Shown here: positions 16,392 to 25,543 of the stretch, one piece after another
How positions within the stretch are numbered: the first letter of the stretch is position 1
Layout: every line of letters starts with the position of its first letter
Origin: Nocardia vinacea NBRC 16497
Lineage (GTDB): Bacteria; Actinomycetota; Actinomycetes; Mycobacteriales; Mycobacteriaceae
NCBI RefSeq assembly: GCF_000308835.1
Contig: NZ_BAGN01000155.1
Coordinates: 1 to 50,129, forward strand
Reading direction: 5' to 3'
DNA: 50,129 nt
Notes under the pieces: model-generated
What the model was told of the DNA's origin: nothing
The model's input: the letters and a program-made list of their open reading frames with translations, nothing else
Database searches by the model: none
Made by a program: the position numbers and the translations under genes

Positions 16392-16791
16392 GCGACCTCA
16401 CCCCTGCCCAAAACCACCGCAGGTCAAGTACGACCTACGCCATAGATCAAGAGTGCGTCAGCTTTGGCCCGCCCGCCAGCCCCCTATACCCCGCGCTCGG
16501 GTGCGCCACAACCCGCGAACACGCTCCGACCAGCCGATGTGCGCTGTCTCACAAGCGATTTCATTGCGACACGCGAGAGCATTGCCACAGTTATTCCGGT
16601 GATTGATAGTTGCGGCCATTCCTGGGACACGGCCGATACCGCCGAACGAGCGAACGAAAGCCGCGATGTAACCGGACGAAACGTGCACAGCGGGGCAACG
16701 GCCGGTCCTCGAACCGCGTCGGTACCGATCGACAGATAGAATCGGCCGGCCACGAGCGGAGTTTCGGGCGATACGGGGAAGAAGGTATGGG
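16392..16791. other. Divergent intergenic region
   Basis: 400 bases without a convincing gene. It holds AGGTC-N6-GACCT (16421-16436) near the CoiA-like start, and TAGAAT (16737-16742), a good -10 hexamer for the plus-strand gene at 16792. Composition is slightly more AT-rich around 16540-16620 than its neighbours. Confidence 0.4.
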
Positions 16792-17982
16792 ATGGACCAC
16801 GACGAGCGGAGTGGCGAATCGATCGGCGCACTCTTGTCGAGTCTCGCGACGACCCTGCGCGAGGTGAGCAATAAACTCGACGCGGTCGCCGCCCACGTGG
16901 ATGACGACCGTAACCTGGCCGGTCGCCTGGCCAAGTTGGAGGCGTGGGCTTTCCGTACCGGGGAGGATGTTTCGAAGATCGGGTCACGGTTGGAGCAGGT
17001 CGTCACCGTCGAGCCCAGTGACGAACCGGCTGAGCCCGCGCTGCGGATCCGCCCGGAACCCGCGCCCGCGACCAGGGAACGGCGCGAACCGATTCCGTCA
17101 CGTCGCGACCGCCTCGATGCCGTCAACGGGCGAGCCGACACCACGAGCGCGCACACCGAGACCGGCCGCAACGGCCTCCCGGACATCACCACCGTGCTCA
17201 GCGAAACGCCGACCGGACGCAACAACCGCCCCGACACCACCGGAACCGACGAGCGTCTCGAGCCCGAGACCGGCCGCAACGAGCTCGTCACGCCGACGAC
17301 CGGAGCCAACAGGCGCCTAGCGACCCCGACGGGACGTCTGGACGCCACGACCGGGCGCAACGAGCGGCTGAAAGCGCCCGAAGACATCGCGGCACGTCCC
17401 GCACGGACCGACTTCACCGCGCCGATCACCCGCACCGAACACCTCGACCCCTTCGGCCCCGCAACGCCCAACGACTCCCTCTCCCTCCCCGCACGGACAC
17501 CGCAGCCCGTGCCGCCCGCGGTCCCCCCGACCTACCGCAGCGAACCGCTCTCCGCACCCACCTCGCGCCCCGAATGGCTCGACTCGGCCACACCCGCAGG
17601 CACCGAACCTTCCGCGCCGACCTACACCAACTCCCAGCCCGCGACCACCGGCGACCGGCTCGACTACGGCTCGATCGGCTCGAGTAACGGCCGCCTGGAG
17701 CCGCTCACCTCCCCGCCCCGCAACGGCTACGAATCCCCAACGCCCACAACCCGTCCCGACAGCGGTATGACCGCACCACGCACCGAGGACAACGGCGCAC
17801 CGACCCCTGGCGCACACCGCGCGGGCACCGGCGAGGACACCTCGCACGTCGACAAGCTGCAGGCCATGCTCGACGAGCTCAAGCGCAACCCGCACGGCCC
17901 CTTCGGTCGCCCGGAACCGTCCTCCGCGCCGAACGAACTACCCGGCGTGGACCCGAATTTCGCGATCCGCACCGAGGGCTGA
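16792..17982 (+). CDS. Thr/Pro-rich low-complexity protein with TGRN repeats, unknown
   Basis: Protein of 396 residues; I recognise no family. The first 70 residues are helical, heptad-like and acidic (ATTLREVSNKLDAVAAHVDDD). From residue 75 onward it is Pro, Thr, Arg and Glu rich and surely disordered. It contains loose repeats of TGRN at about 124, 141, 160 and 187, with variants TGAN (170) and TGRL (180). A short helical tail (VDKLQAMLDELKRNPHGPF) ends it. An AGAAGG site and a TAGAAT -10 support expression. Several long frames on the opposite strand are byproducts of this composition. It may be a scaffold; it has no signal peptide or membrane helix. Confidence 0.65.
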   Translation: MDHDERSGESIGALLSSLATTLREVSNKLDAVAAHVDDDRNLAGRLAKLEAWAFRTGEDVSKIGSRLEQVVTVEPSDEPAEPALRIRPEPAPATRERREPIPSRRDRLDAVNGRADTTSAHTETGRNGLPDITTVLSETPTGRNNRPDTTGTDERLEPETGRNELVTPTTGANRRLATPTGRLDATTGRNERLKAPEDIAARPARTDFTAPITRTEHLDPFGPATPNDSLSLPARTPQPVPPAVPPTYRSEPLSAPTSRPEWLDSATPAGTEPSAPTYTNSQPATTGDRLDYGSIGSSNGRLEPLTSPPRNGYESPTPTTRPDSGMTAPRTEDNGAPTPGAHRAGTGEDTSHVDKLQAMLDELKRNPHGPFGRPEPSSAPNELPGVDPNFAIRTEG

Positions 17983-17987
17983 GCAAC

Positions 17988-18899
17988 TCACTGGCCGGAC
18001 GGGTCCAGCCCGAAGAGGGTGCCGCGAATCAATTCGCGTAGCCATCGGTGACCGTTGTCGGCGGTATTACGGGGGTGCCACGCCATGGCGATGGCGATTT
18101 CGGGGAGGGGCAGGGGGATTTCGAAGGCGCACAAGCCGAGTACGGTGCGCGTTGTCGCAGTGAGGGCGGCGGGGACTGGGCAGATCAGATCGCCGGAGCG
18201 GACCGCTAGCAGGGCGCTGGTGAGGTCGGGGACGGTGGCCACGACGCGGCGAGTGCGGCCGTGCAGGGCCAGGCGGTCATCGATGGGGCCGCGGGCGCGA
18301 CCCCGGCGGGAGATACCCAGGTGGGCAGCAGCGGCGAACCGCGCCACCGTCACACGGTCGGTGATCAGCGGATGTTCCGGTGCGGCAACGCCGATCACGC
18401 GGTCGCGCAATACCCGCTGCACGGTGGTCTCGGGATCGGTGTGCTCGATAACGCCGACCTCGATATCGACGCGACCGTCACGCAGCGCGGCGGCGCCCTC
18501 GTCGCGATCCGGGAGCAGGTGCAGTGTCACGCCGGGCGCCTGTGCGCGGACGGCGGCCAACAGCGGCGTCGCCAATTCCCCGAGGACCATATCGCCCGCC
18601 TGCACCGCGAAGTCGCGCTTCAGCGTGGTCGGGTCGAGCGCGCCGCGCTGGGTGAGCAGCGTACGTCCCCGCTCCACCAGAACGCTGACCTCGTGACGTA
18701 ATTCGAGTGCGCGCGGCGTCGGCACCAGATTGCGGCCCGCCCGCACCAGCAGCGGATCGCCGAGCACGTGACGCAGCCGGGCCAGCGTTCGGCTCATCGC
18801 GGGCGCCGAAGTGTGTAGCCGCTCGGCAGCCTGGGTGACACTGTTGGTCTCCAGCAGCGCATCCAGAGCAACCAGCAGATTCATGTCGAGGGCATCCAC
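17988..18899 (-). CDS. LysR-family transcriptional regulator
   Basis: Protein of 303 residues, the standard LysR length. The N-terminal winged HTH covers about residues 5-64 (ALDMNLLVALDALLE, SVTQAAERLHTSAPAMSRTLARL), followed by the periplasmic-binding-like effector domain. The frame is open further upstream to 19220, but GTG 18899 gives the correct family length and lies 6 nt after a good -10 (GATAAT). It is transcribed in the same direction as, and downstream of, the P450-monooxygenase genes, so it is a candidate regulator of them. It meets the repeat-protein gene tail-to-tail 5 bp away. Confidence 0.9.
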   Translation of the reverse strand: MDALDMNLLVALDALLETNSVTQAAERLHTSAPAMSRTLARLRHVLGDPLLVRAGRNLVPTPRALELRHEVSVLVERGRTLLTQRGALDPTTLKRDFAVQAGDMVLGELATPLLAAVRAQAPGVTLHLLPDRDEGAAALRDGRVDIEVGVIEHTDPETTVQRVLRDRVIGVAAPEHPLITDRVTVARFAAAAHLGISRRGRARGPIDDRLALHGRTRRVVATVPDLTSALLAVRSGDLICPVPAALTATTRTVLGLCAFEIPLPLPEIAIAMAWHPRNTADNGHRWLRELIRGTLFGLDPSGQ

Positions 18900-18901
18900 T
18901 C

Positions 18902-18955
18902 CTGGATTATCCAGAATGGAAAGACTCGTAACCAACATTGCATTGGTGATAATCC
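18902..18955 (-). promoter_or_regulatory. LysR gene promoter with palindromic elements
   Basis: Minus strand: TTGGTT (18935-18930), 18 bp, GATAAT (18911-18906), then GTG at the predicted +1 (18899). The palindrome CTGGATTATCCAG (18902-18914) covers the -10, and an inverted copy of its GGATTATC half lies at 18948-18955, 37 bp away. This fits autoregulation by a LysR dimer pair. Confidence 0.5.
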
Positions 18956-19308
18956 GTCGCGTCGACCTCGACGGCGCTGTCCGGCCCGGCCGTCGCCTCC
19001 CATCGGAAGGACTGCACACCCGTGCGACGCCGGTCACATTTTGAACTTCTTCGACTCGAAACCCACAGTTGCACTGGGCAAATCGATGGGCTCGGCCGAG
19101 GGAACGGATTCTGTTCCGATCTCGCATCCCTCCGGCGACAACCATCGCCGGGGCCATTGGTCGGCAAGCGCCGAGAGATCCCCTCCCCGGCGATCGTCGA
19201 CGTCGATCGAACCTGTACATGCGCCGTACGCGATGCCGTGTCCGACCTACAACCCGTGAGCGCCGAGGAGAACCCCGGCAATCCCCAGGCGCACTCCGAG
19301 CAATCGAC
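18956..19308. other. Gap between LysR and monooxygenase genes
   Basis: About 350 bases without a recognisable gene. GGAAC-N7-GTTCC (19101-19117) is the only clear symmetry. It could contain the end of the monooxygenase transcript or upstream LysR-binding sites. Confidence 0.4.
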
Positions 19309-20832
19309 CTACGGCGTGCGCTGTTCGGCGGAGACCTGAGGCGCCATTTCCGGCGCCGCTGTCACCACCGGCCCCTTCGACCGCTCCGCGAGTCCACGAT
19401 ACGAAGACGGCTTGATCATCCGGAACCATTGTGCCGCACGGGTTCTGCGCGGCAGCCGGAATTTCAGGTCGGCGAGCATCTCGTCGATATTGTGGATCGA
19501 GAACGGCGTGATGGCGCCGCCGTGCGCGTGATGGCCGCCCGTGCGTTCAGCCATCCAGCGCAGCCGCTCATCGACGTGCGCGGTCATCTCCTCCTGTGTC
19601 GGCAGAGCGAGGCGGCCGCGCAACAGCGCGGCGGTCCAGTGCGCGCCGACCTCGGCGCTGAGCGTGCTGATGACCGAGGAGTTGTACCCCACGAAGCTCA
19701 GATTCGGCACGCCGATCGGCAGGATCTGCCGGTACAGGCGGAAATTGCCCTCGTCGTCGGTGAGCTGACGCTGTACGTACGGGGTGAGGAACGGCACCCG
19801 CTGGTGGAATCCGGTGGCGCAGATGACGATATCGGCCTGCAGGGTCGTACCATTCGACAGTCGCACCTGGTTCGCGGCCATCTCGGTGATGGTGCTGTCG
19901 CGGTGCACCGCGATCAGTCCCATCCCCACCCGCTCGAAGAAATCCTCGGTGACCAGGCTGACCGTGCTCTCCGCGATATCCTCGAAGCGCCCCTCCGGCA
20001 CCAGCCCCAGCTCGCGCAGATGCGACTTCTTGGTGGCGAGCTCCTGGATCACATCGAGGTTGCTGTCGCGGAAGCTGTGCCCGGAACCGTGCAGGAACCG
20101 TTCGATCCGCCCGAGCTCCTGATAGCGGAAGTGCGCCTCCCCGAGCCTGGTCAGCATCAGCCGTTCGTAGTCGACCAGTCCGCGCGCCAACTTGCGCGGC
20201 ATCTTCCACAGCAGTCGGCGGGCGACCACATTCGTCGAGGCCGCGACGTGACTGACCGCCTCGGCGATATCGCAGGCCGCCTTGCCATAGCCGACCACCA
20301 CGACAGATTTGCCGCGCGCCCACTCGGCATCCAGGAACTCCGAGGCGTGCCCGATCTGCCCGCCCGCCTGCCGGAACCGCTCGACGCCCGGAAAGTCGGG
20401 CACCGCGGGCTCACTGAATATTCCGTTGGCGATGACCAGATGGTCGCAGGAGGTGCGGTGGATACCGATGTGGTCGCGGATCTCCAGCAACCAACCACTG
20501 TCGACCGGATCGGCCGCGACCACCTCGGTGCCGAGGCGCAGGCTCTCGCCGAAGCCGAAATGCCGCACGTACCCGTCGAGGTACTGCTGCATCTGCTGCC
20601 CGTCCGGCACGCGCGGATAGTCGTCGGGCATCGGGAAGTCGGAGAAGTGATATGTGTGTTTGCTGTTCTGTGCGCGCAGGCCGGGATACCGGCGCGTCGC
20701 ACTCCATACTCCGCCGACGTCCGAGGTCCGATCGAATACTTCGACCGGAAACCCCTCCTGGCGCAACACCTTCGCGCAGGCGAGGCCTGCGATGCCCGCA
20801 CCTACGATTGCGATGCGGTTCCCGCTCGTCAT
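19309..20832 (-). CDS. Flavin-containing monooxygenase (FMO/Baeyer-Villiger-like)
   Basis: Protein of 507 residues from the ATG at 20832. FAD Rossmann motif GAGIAG at 11-16; second dinucleotide motif VVGYGKAACD at about 179-188 for NADPH; and the ATGF motif at 339-342 typical of FMO-like enzymes. Such enzymes insert one oxygen from O2 into N, S or carbonyl substrates. A TAATCT hexamer ends 7 nt before the ATG, so it probably has its own leaderless promoter. It lies 51 bp downstream of a co-oriented P450 gene, and both presumably act on the same lipid or terpene-like substrate, which cannot be named from sequence. Confidence 0.87.
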   Translation of the reverse strand: MTSGNRIAIVGAGIAGLACAKVLRQEGFPVEVFDRTSDVGGVWSATRRYPGLRAQNSKHTYHFSDFPMPDDYPRVPDGQQMQQYLDGYVRHFGFGESLRLGTEVVAADPVDSGWLLEIRDHIGIHRTSCDHLVIANGIFSEPAVPDFPGVERFRQAGGQIGHASEFLDAEWARGKSVVVVGYGKAACDIAEAVSHVAASTNVVARRLLWKMPRKLARGLVDYERLMLTRLGEAHFRYQELGRIERFLHGSGHSFRDSNLDVIQELATKKSHLRELGLVPEGRFEDIAESTVSLVTEDFFERVGMGLIAVHRDSTITEMAANQVRLSNGTTLQADIVICATGFHQRVPFLTPYVQRQLTDDEGNFRLYRQILPIGVPNLSFVGYNSSVISTLSAEVGAHWTAALLRGRLALPTQEEMTAHVDERLRWMAERTGGHHAHGGAITPFSIHNIDEMLADLKFRLPRRTRAAQWFRMIKPSSYRGLAERSKGPVVTAAPEMAPQVSAEQRTP

Positions 20833-20883
20833 GGCACGGAGATTACGTCGCTCGCGCGAATGCGGCAAAGCCTCGGTGCGATT

Positions 20884-22200
20884 TCACGAAGTTGAACGGG
20901 GAGTGACTACAATCCTGGCCTTGTCGCGCGGCACGGTGGTGATATTGCGCACCCGTCCGCGCTCGCGTTTCGCTCCCTCGGGCCGGGCGAGGGTGTAGCG
21001 GGACAGGATCTCGCGCAGCACCGTGGTGCCCTCCATCAGCGAGAATCCGGCGCCGATGCAGCGGCGCACGCCGCCGCCGAAGGGCAGCCAGGTATTCGGT
21101 TCGACCTCGCCGTCGAGGAAGCGCGAAGGACGGAAGGTCCAGGTGTCGGGATAGTTGGCCGGGCTCCGGTGCGCCAGCAGGATCGAACAGCTGACCACGG
21201 TGCCCGCGGGCAGCTCCCAGCCGCCGATGGTCATATCCCTGGTGAGTTTGCGGACCGCGCCGGGAATCACGGTGCGCATCCGCATCGCCTCCTTCATCAC
21301 GGCCTCGAGCGCCTTGTCGTCATCGATGCGGACCGCTTCGTAGGCGTCGCGTTGTACCTGCGGGTTGACCGAGAGTTCGTGCAGCGCCCAGGACAGCGCG
21401 GCCGCGGTGGTTTCGTGACCGGCGAGCAGCAGGGTGATGAGTTGATCGCGCAGTTCGGGATCGGTGAGGGGCGGATCGGACTCGGTATCGCCGCCCGCCT
21501 GCAGCAACCGGGACAGGACGTCGGTGCGTTCGGCCAGGTCGGGGGCGGTGCGCCGGGCCGTGATCTCGGCGTACAGCAGATCATCGATGGCGGCCATATC
21601 GGCATGGAAGGACTTCCACGGCGGATACTTCCGCAGCACCGGTTTCATCAGGCCGATGTACTGCAGCGGGCCGATATCGACGATGCGCCCCAGGCGTGGT
21701 GCGAGCGCGGACCGAGTGCGCTCATCGGTGACGCCGAAGACCACCCGCATGATCACCTCGAGGGTGAGCGCGTTCATCCGGTCGAGGGTGATGACCGTCG
21801 AACCGGGCCGCCAGCGGTCGACCTCCGCGGCCGCGATCTCGGCGACCAGATCCCGATAGCCGCGCAGGGCCGCGCCATTGAATGCGGGCATGAGCAATCG
21901 GCGGGCCCTGGCGTGTTCGGCTTCGTCGGTCATCAGCACCGAATGCTCGCCCATCACCGGACCGAGGATCTGATTGCCTTCGCCCGCGTGCAGGTCGCGT
22001 GGGTCGCCCGCGAAGATCTCCTTGATGTGTTCGGGGCGGGTGAATACGACGAGGTTCTGTGCGAACGGCGGCACATGCAGCGAGAAGACATCGCCGTAGC
22101 GACGCCGCACCGGGGGCAGCACCTGGGCGCGGTTACGGATGTACAGCAGGCCCTGCAGAAATGCGGGGATCGGCGGACCGGGTGGATACGCCGCAGTCAT
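20884..22200 (-). CDS. Cytochrome P450 (membrane-type bacterial, CYP135/138-like)
   Basis: Protein of 438 residues from the ATG at 22200 (GGAGG site 6 nt upstream). The N-terminal PPGPPIPAFLQG proline hinge resembles mycobacterial CYP135/CYP138-type enzymes. I-helix AGHETT at 260-265; ExxR at 304-307; heme-binding FGGGVRRCIG with C381. All hallmarks are intact. Redox partners are not encoded nearby, so it must use shared ferredoxins. It is followed by the flavin monooxygenase gene. Confidence 0.93.
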   Translation of the reverse strand: MTAAYPPGPPIPAFLQGLLYIRNRAQVLPPVRRRYGDVFSLHVPPFAQNLVVFTRPEHIKEIFAGDPRDLHAGEGNQILGPVMGEHSVLMTDEAEHARARRLLMPAFNGAALRGYRDLVAEIAAAEVDRWRPGSTVITLDRMNALTLEVIMRVVFGVTDERTRSALAPRLGRIVDIGPLQYIGLMKPVLRKYPPWKSFHADMAAIDDLLYAEITARRTAPDLAERTDVLSRLLQAGGDTESDPPLTDPELRDQLITLLLAGHETTAAALSWALHELSVNPQVQRDAYEAVRIDDDKALEAVMKEAMRMRTVIPGAVRKLTRDMTIGGWELPAGTVVSCSILLAHRSPANYPDTWTFRPSRFLDGEVEPNTWLPFGGGVRRCIGAGFSLMEGTTVLREILSRYTLARPEGAKRERGRVRNITTVPRDKARIVVTPRSTS

Positions 22201-22348
22201 CGTTTCCCTCCGCATCCGGCGCCGGACGCATCGTTACGCCCGGTTCTCTGCACTGTTCCACAGTTGTCCGGCGTGACGGAAGACCCTGGGGCACAGCGCC
22301 TGATCAACGGGGCAGTCCGCCGTTCTGCGCACTACCCCGAACCCGGAC

Positions 22349-23578
22349 TCAACGTAGGGCGGGTGCCCCTGCCAATTCCACGGGCAGATCCTGCAACCCC
22401 CGGATGAGCATGCTCTCCCGCCAACGCAATTCCCCACCGTCGGCCGCCAAGCGCAGATCCGGATACTGCTCGACCAACCTCGTGATCGCGATGCGCGCCT
22501 CCAACCGAGCCAGCCCGGCACCGAGGCAGTAGTGGATGCCGTGGCCGAACGCCAAGTGGCCCGATGTGGAGCGCTGCGGGTCGAACTCTGCGGCGTCGCT
22601 GAAGTGCCGTTCGTCGTGGTTGGCCGAACCCAGTGCGACGAGCACCATCTCGCCCGCGGGAATATCGATGCCGCCCAGCGTGAGCGGTTCGGTCGTGTAG
22701 CGCAAGGTCGCGACGTTCACCGGACCGTCGTAGCGCAGCATCTCCTCGATCAGGGCGGGCACCGCCTCGGTATTCCCGTGCAGCGCACGATAGCGCGGCG
22801 GATCCGACAGCAGGGTGAGCACGGTGTTGCCGATCAGATTGACCGTGGTCTCGTGACCCGCGACCAGGATGAGGAACACCATGGAGATCAGCTCGTCATC
22901 GGTGAGACGGTCACCGTCGGCATTGGCGGCGATCAAGTCCGAGACGAGATCCGCCCCCAGCCCCTCGGCCCGCCGCCGCGTGATCAGCTGCTCGAAATAG
23001 TCGGCGATGGCATCGGTCGCGTGCCGAATCTCCTCCGGGGTCGCGGTCGACAGCTCGACGATGATGCGCGACCACTCCCGGAAATCCGCGCGATCGGCCA
23101 CCGGCACACCGAGTAGTTCGCAGATGACGGTGATGGGCAGCGGAAACGCGTACTCCGACAACAGATCCACCGGGCCCGCGGCGTCCGCGGCGATCCGGTC
23201 CAGGAGTTCGTCGGCGATGGCCAGCACGCGCGGGGCCAGTACCTCGATCCGGGCGGGCGCGAATGCGGGGGCGACCAGCCGGCGCAGCCGGGCGTGTCCC
23301 GGCGGATCGGTATTCAGCAGGTGGTAGCTGATCCGGGTATTCACCGCGCCGAGGCTGGTGTCCCCGATGCGCAGACCACGGGCCTTGCGGCTGGCGTCGG
23401 TGCGCGGGTCCTTGCGGATGGCAGGATGACGCAGCACCTCACGGGCGACGTCCAGATCCACCACCAGCCAGGCGCGGACGCCGGTATTCAACTCGATGGG
23501 GTGTACCGGGCCTTCGGCGCGCAGCCCTTCGTAGAAGGCATACGGTGTACGAAAGAAGTCCTGCGGCAGCTTTCTCAT
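22349..23578 (-). CDS. Cytochrome P450 (soluble actinobacterial, CYP107-like)
   Basis: Protein of 409 residues from the ATG at 23578 with a GGGAAGGG ribosome site. I-helix AGHETT at 240-245; ExxR at 279-282; heme motif FGHGIHYCLG with C351. Length and motifs are those of the CYP107-type class common in polyketide and xenobiotic oxidation. It is upstream of the second P450 by 148 bp on the same strand, and divergent from the MFS transporter gene. Confidence 0.93.
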   Translation of the reverse strand: MRKLPQDFFRTPYAFYEGLRAEGPVHPIELNTGVRAWLVVDLDVAREVLRHPAIRKDPRTDASRKARGLRIGDTSLGAVNTRISYHLLNTDPPGHARLRRLVAPAFAPARIEVLAPRVLAIADELLDRIAADAAGPVDLLSEYAFPLPITVICELLGVPVADRADFREWSRIIVELSTATPEEIRHATDAIADYFEQLITRRRAEGLGADLVSDLIAANADGDRLTDDELISMVFLILVAGHETTVNLIGNTVLTLLSDPPRYRALHGNTEAVPALIEEMLRYDGPVNVATLRYTTEPLTLGGIDIPAGEMVLVALGSANHDERHFSDAAEFDPQRSTSGHLAFGHGIHYCLGAGLARLEARIAITRLVEQYPDLRLAADGGELRWRESMLIRGLQDLPVELAGAPALR

Positions 23579-23655
23579 TCGACGGCCCTTCCCGTTCGCG
23601 AGTTGTCTTGCGCCCCTTCGATAGTGGCACGCGATAACGATCTCGACCACCCGCG

Positions 23656-23699
23656 CGTCGACCGTAGCGACCGAACCTGACCAAAAGGTCGACCGTCGC
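23656..23699. promoter_or_regulatory. Direct repeat between P450 and MFS genes
   Basis: GTCGACCGTAGCG (23656-23668) and GTCGACCGTCGCG (23687-23699) differ at one base and are 31 bp (three helical turns) apart. GACC-AAAA-GGTC (23678-23689) lies between them. This is a candidate binding site controlling the divergent P450 and MFS genes. Confidence 0.4.
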
Positions 23700-23775
23700 G
23701 CGTACGCATCCGACGAAAGGATGACTGCGACCGCCTCTCCAGGCACGGCCGCGGCCGGGCCGATACCCTCCGCAG

Positions 23776-25002
23776 ATGGGATCGATTTCTCCCGTCCTGC
23801 GCGGAGCCCGGATCGCGAATTCGTTCGCCTTCGGGTTGCAGGGCTTTTTCTTCGCGGTGGTACTCACCGAACTGCCCCAGCAGAAGGATCGCTTCGACCT
23901 GTCCGATGGCCTGATCGCCGGTTCGGTCGTGCTGGTTTCGATCCTCGCCGGCGTCGGCAGCGTGGCGGCCGAGCAGGTGGCCACGCGGTGGTCGAGCCGG
24001 GTCACGGTGCGGATCGGACTGCTGGGAATCACGGTCACCGGATGCGCCATCGCGCTGGCCCCGAATATCCCTGTGCTGGCGATCGCACTCGGGTGCTATG
24101 GAATCGCGGTCGGCATCGTCGATGCGAGCACGAATATGCAGGGTGTATTCATTCAGCACGGGTACGGGAAATTCATCCTGTCCTCGTTCTACGGGGTGTG
24201 GAGTGCCGGATCGATCCTCGGCGCGCTGTTCGTATCCGCCTGCGAGGCATTGGATGTCACGCTGCGCGAATCGCTCTTTGCGGCGGCGGGCGTAGTTCTC
24301 GTGGTCGGGTTGGTGACCGGCCCACGCCTGCTCGGCGCCGCGGAGGCGGAGTCCGGCCCGGCGGAGGTGACAGTCAGCGAACCCTCAGCATCCCGAATGG
24401 TTCCGCTGCGCATGTATCTCGCCTTCGGCATTACGGCATCACTCGTGTTCGCGATCGATCTCGCCGTCAGCAACTGGTCGGCGCTGTACCTGAAGGAGGA
24501 TCTGCTCGCCAGTTCTTCCACCGCGGCGTTGGCGTTGGCGGTCTATCAGTGTGCGTCGCTGGCCGCCAGACTGAGCGGGGATCTGTGGGTGCGCCGGCTC
24601 GGTGGACGCCGGGTGGTGCGCATCGCGGGGGCGATCGGCGTGCTCGGACTGGCCGTCGCGGTGGTCGCGCCCGGGCCGGTTGTCGCGATCGTCGGCTTCC
24701 TGATCGGCGGTTTCGGTACCGGCGTCGTCGCACCGCTGTGCTTCAGCGAGGCCGGACAACTGACCAGCGGACGGCAACTCGACGCACTGATCGCGCGCCT
24801 GAATCTGTTCAACTACGTGGGCACACTCGTCGGCGGCGGGCTGGTCGGCGCGATTGCCGCCGGATTCGGGCATCGGATCGGTTTCGTGATCCCCGTCCTG
24901 TTCATGGCAATCGTTATCGGACTCGCGCATGTATTCCATTCCCGTTCCGAACCGGATGAGCTTTCCGCGTCGAACGGAGGTCGTGCTGTACTGGACACAT
25001 GA
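23776..25002 (+). CDS. MFS transporter
   Basis: Protein of 408 residues with about 12 hydrophobic helices, no signal peptide and an internal soluble loop around residues 190-210. It begins ISPVLRGARIANSFAFGLQGFFFAVVLTELPQ. It resembles the YbjJ-like/FucP-like MFS group; substrate unknown, possibly efflux. The ATG at 23776 is preceded by TACCCT (23764-23769) ending 6 nt upstream, a leaderless pattern. Its stop overlaps the GNAT start by 4 bp (ATGA), so the two genes are coupled. Confidence 0.87.
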   Translation: MGSISPVLRGARIANSFAFGLQGFFFAVVLTELPQQKDRFDLSDGLIAGSVVLVSILAGVGSVAAEQVATRWSSRVTVRIGLLGITVTGCAIALAPNIPVLAIALGCYGIAVGIVDASTNMQGVFIQHGYGKFILSSFYGVWSAGSILGALFVSACEALDVTLRESLFAAAGVVLVVGLVTGPRLLGAAEAESGPAEVTVSEPSASRMVPLRMYLAFGITASLVFAIDLAVSNWSALYLKEDLLASSSTAALALAVYQCASLAARLSGDLWVRRLGGRRVVRIAGAIGVLGLAVAVVAPGPVVAIVGFLIGGFGTGVVAPLCFSEAGQLTSGRQLDALIARLNLFNYVGTLVGGGLVGAIAAGFGHRIGFVIPVLFMAIVIGLAHVFHSRSEPDELSASNGGRAVLDT

Positions 25003-25538
25003 GCAACATCCCAGTCACCGTCGACCGGGCCGGATTATGGGACGCCGAGGCCCTCAGTGACGTTGCGGCCGCGACCTTTCCGCTCGCCTGTCCACCGCAC
25101 GCTACCGCAGACGATATCGAGATCTTCATCGCCGAGGTGCTCTCCGGTGAACGCTTCGGCGAATATCTGAGCGACCCCACCCGGATCGTGCTCAAGGCGG
25201 TCGCGGGCGGCGATATCGTCGGCTACGCGATGTTGCACTACGGTGACCCGGCCGATCCCGACGTCGCCAAGGCCGTCGACCTGCGGCCGGCCGTCGAGAT
25301 CAGCAAGATGTACGTACTGCCCGGCCACCATGGCGCCGGTGTGTCGAAGGCGCTGATGAACGCGTCGCTGAAGCAGGCCCGCGAGGAGGCGGTTGCCGGG
25401 GTGTGGCTCGGGGTCAACCGGGAGAATGAGCGCGCCCAGCGGTTCTATCTCAAGCACGGGTTCGAGCGGGTCGGCACCAAGACCTTCACCGTGGGTAGCC
25501 AGTTGCATCACGATTTCGTTATGCGCCGGGTTTTCTGA
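24999..25538 (+). CDS. GNAT-family N-acetyltransferase
   Basis: Protein of 179 residues. The acetyl-CoA-binding core is ISKMYVLPGHHGAGVSKALMNASL, followed by GVWLGVNRENERAQRFYLKHGFERVG, the classic GNAT motifs A and B. It begins within the end of the MFS gene (ATGA overlap), so the products may cooperate, for example acetylating and exporting one compound; that is inference. It ends 5 bp from a convergent hydrolase gene. Confidence 0.9.
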   Translation: MSNIPVTVDRAGLWDAEALSDVAAATFPLACPPHATADDIEIFIAEVLSGERFGEYLSDPTRIVLKAVAGGDIVGYAMLHYGDPADPDVAKAVDLRPAVEISKMYVLPGHHGAGVSKALMNASLKQAREEAVAGVWLGVNRENERAQRFYLKHGFERVGTKTFTVGSQLHHDFVMRRVF

Positions 25539-25543
25539 CCGGC

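Noticed and set aside
16458..17471. Minus-strand frame of 337 codons opposite the TGRN-repeat protein
   Set aside because: Low-complexity reverse of the Thr/Pro repeats; the plus frame has a ribosome site and structured ends.
19069..20895. Long plus-strand frame opposite the flavin monooxygenase (608 codons)
   Set aside because: No motif; it mirrors the third-codon bias of the real minus-strand gene, which has intact FAD and NADPH motifs.
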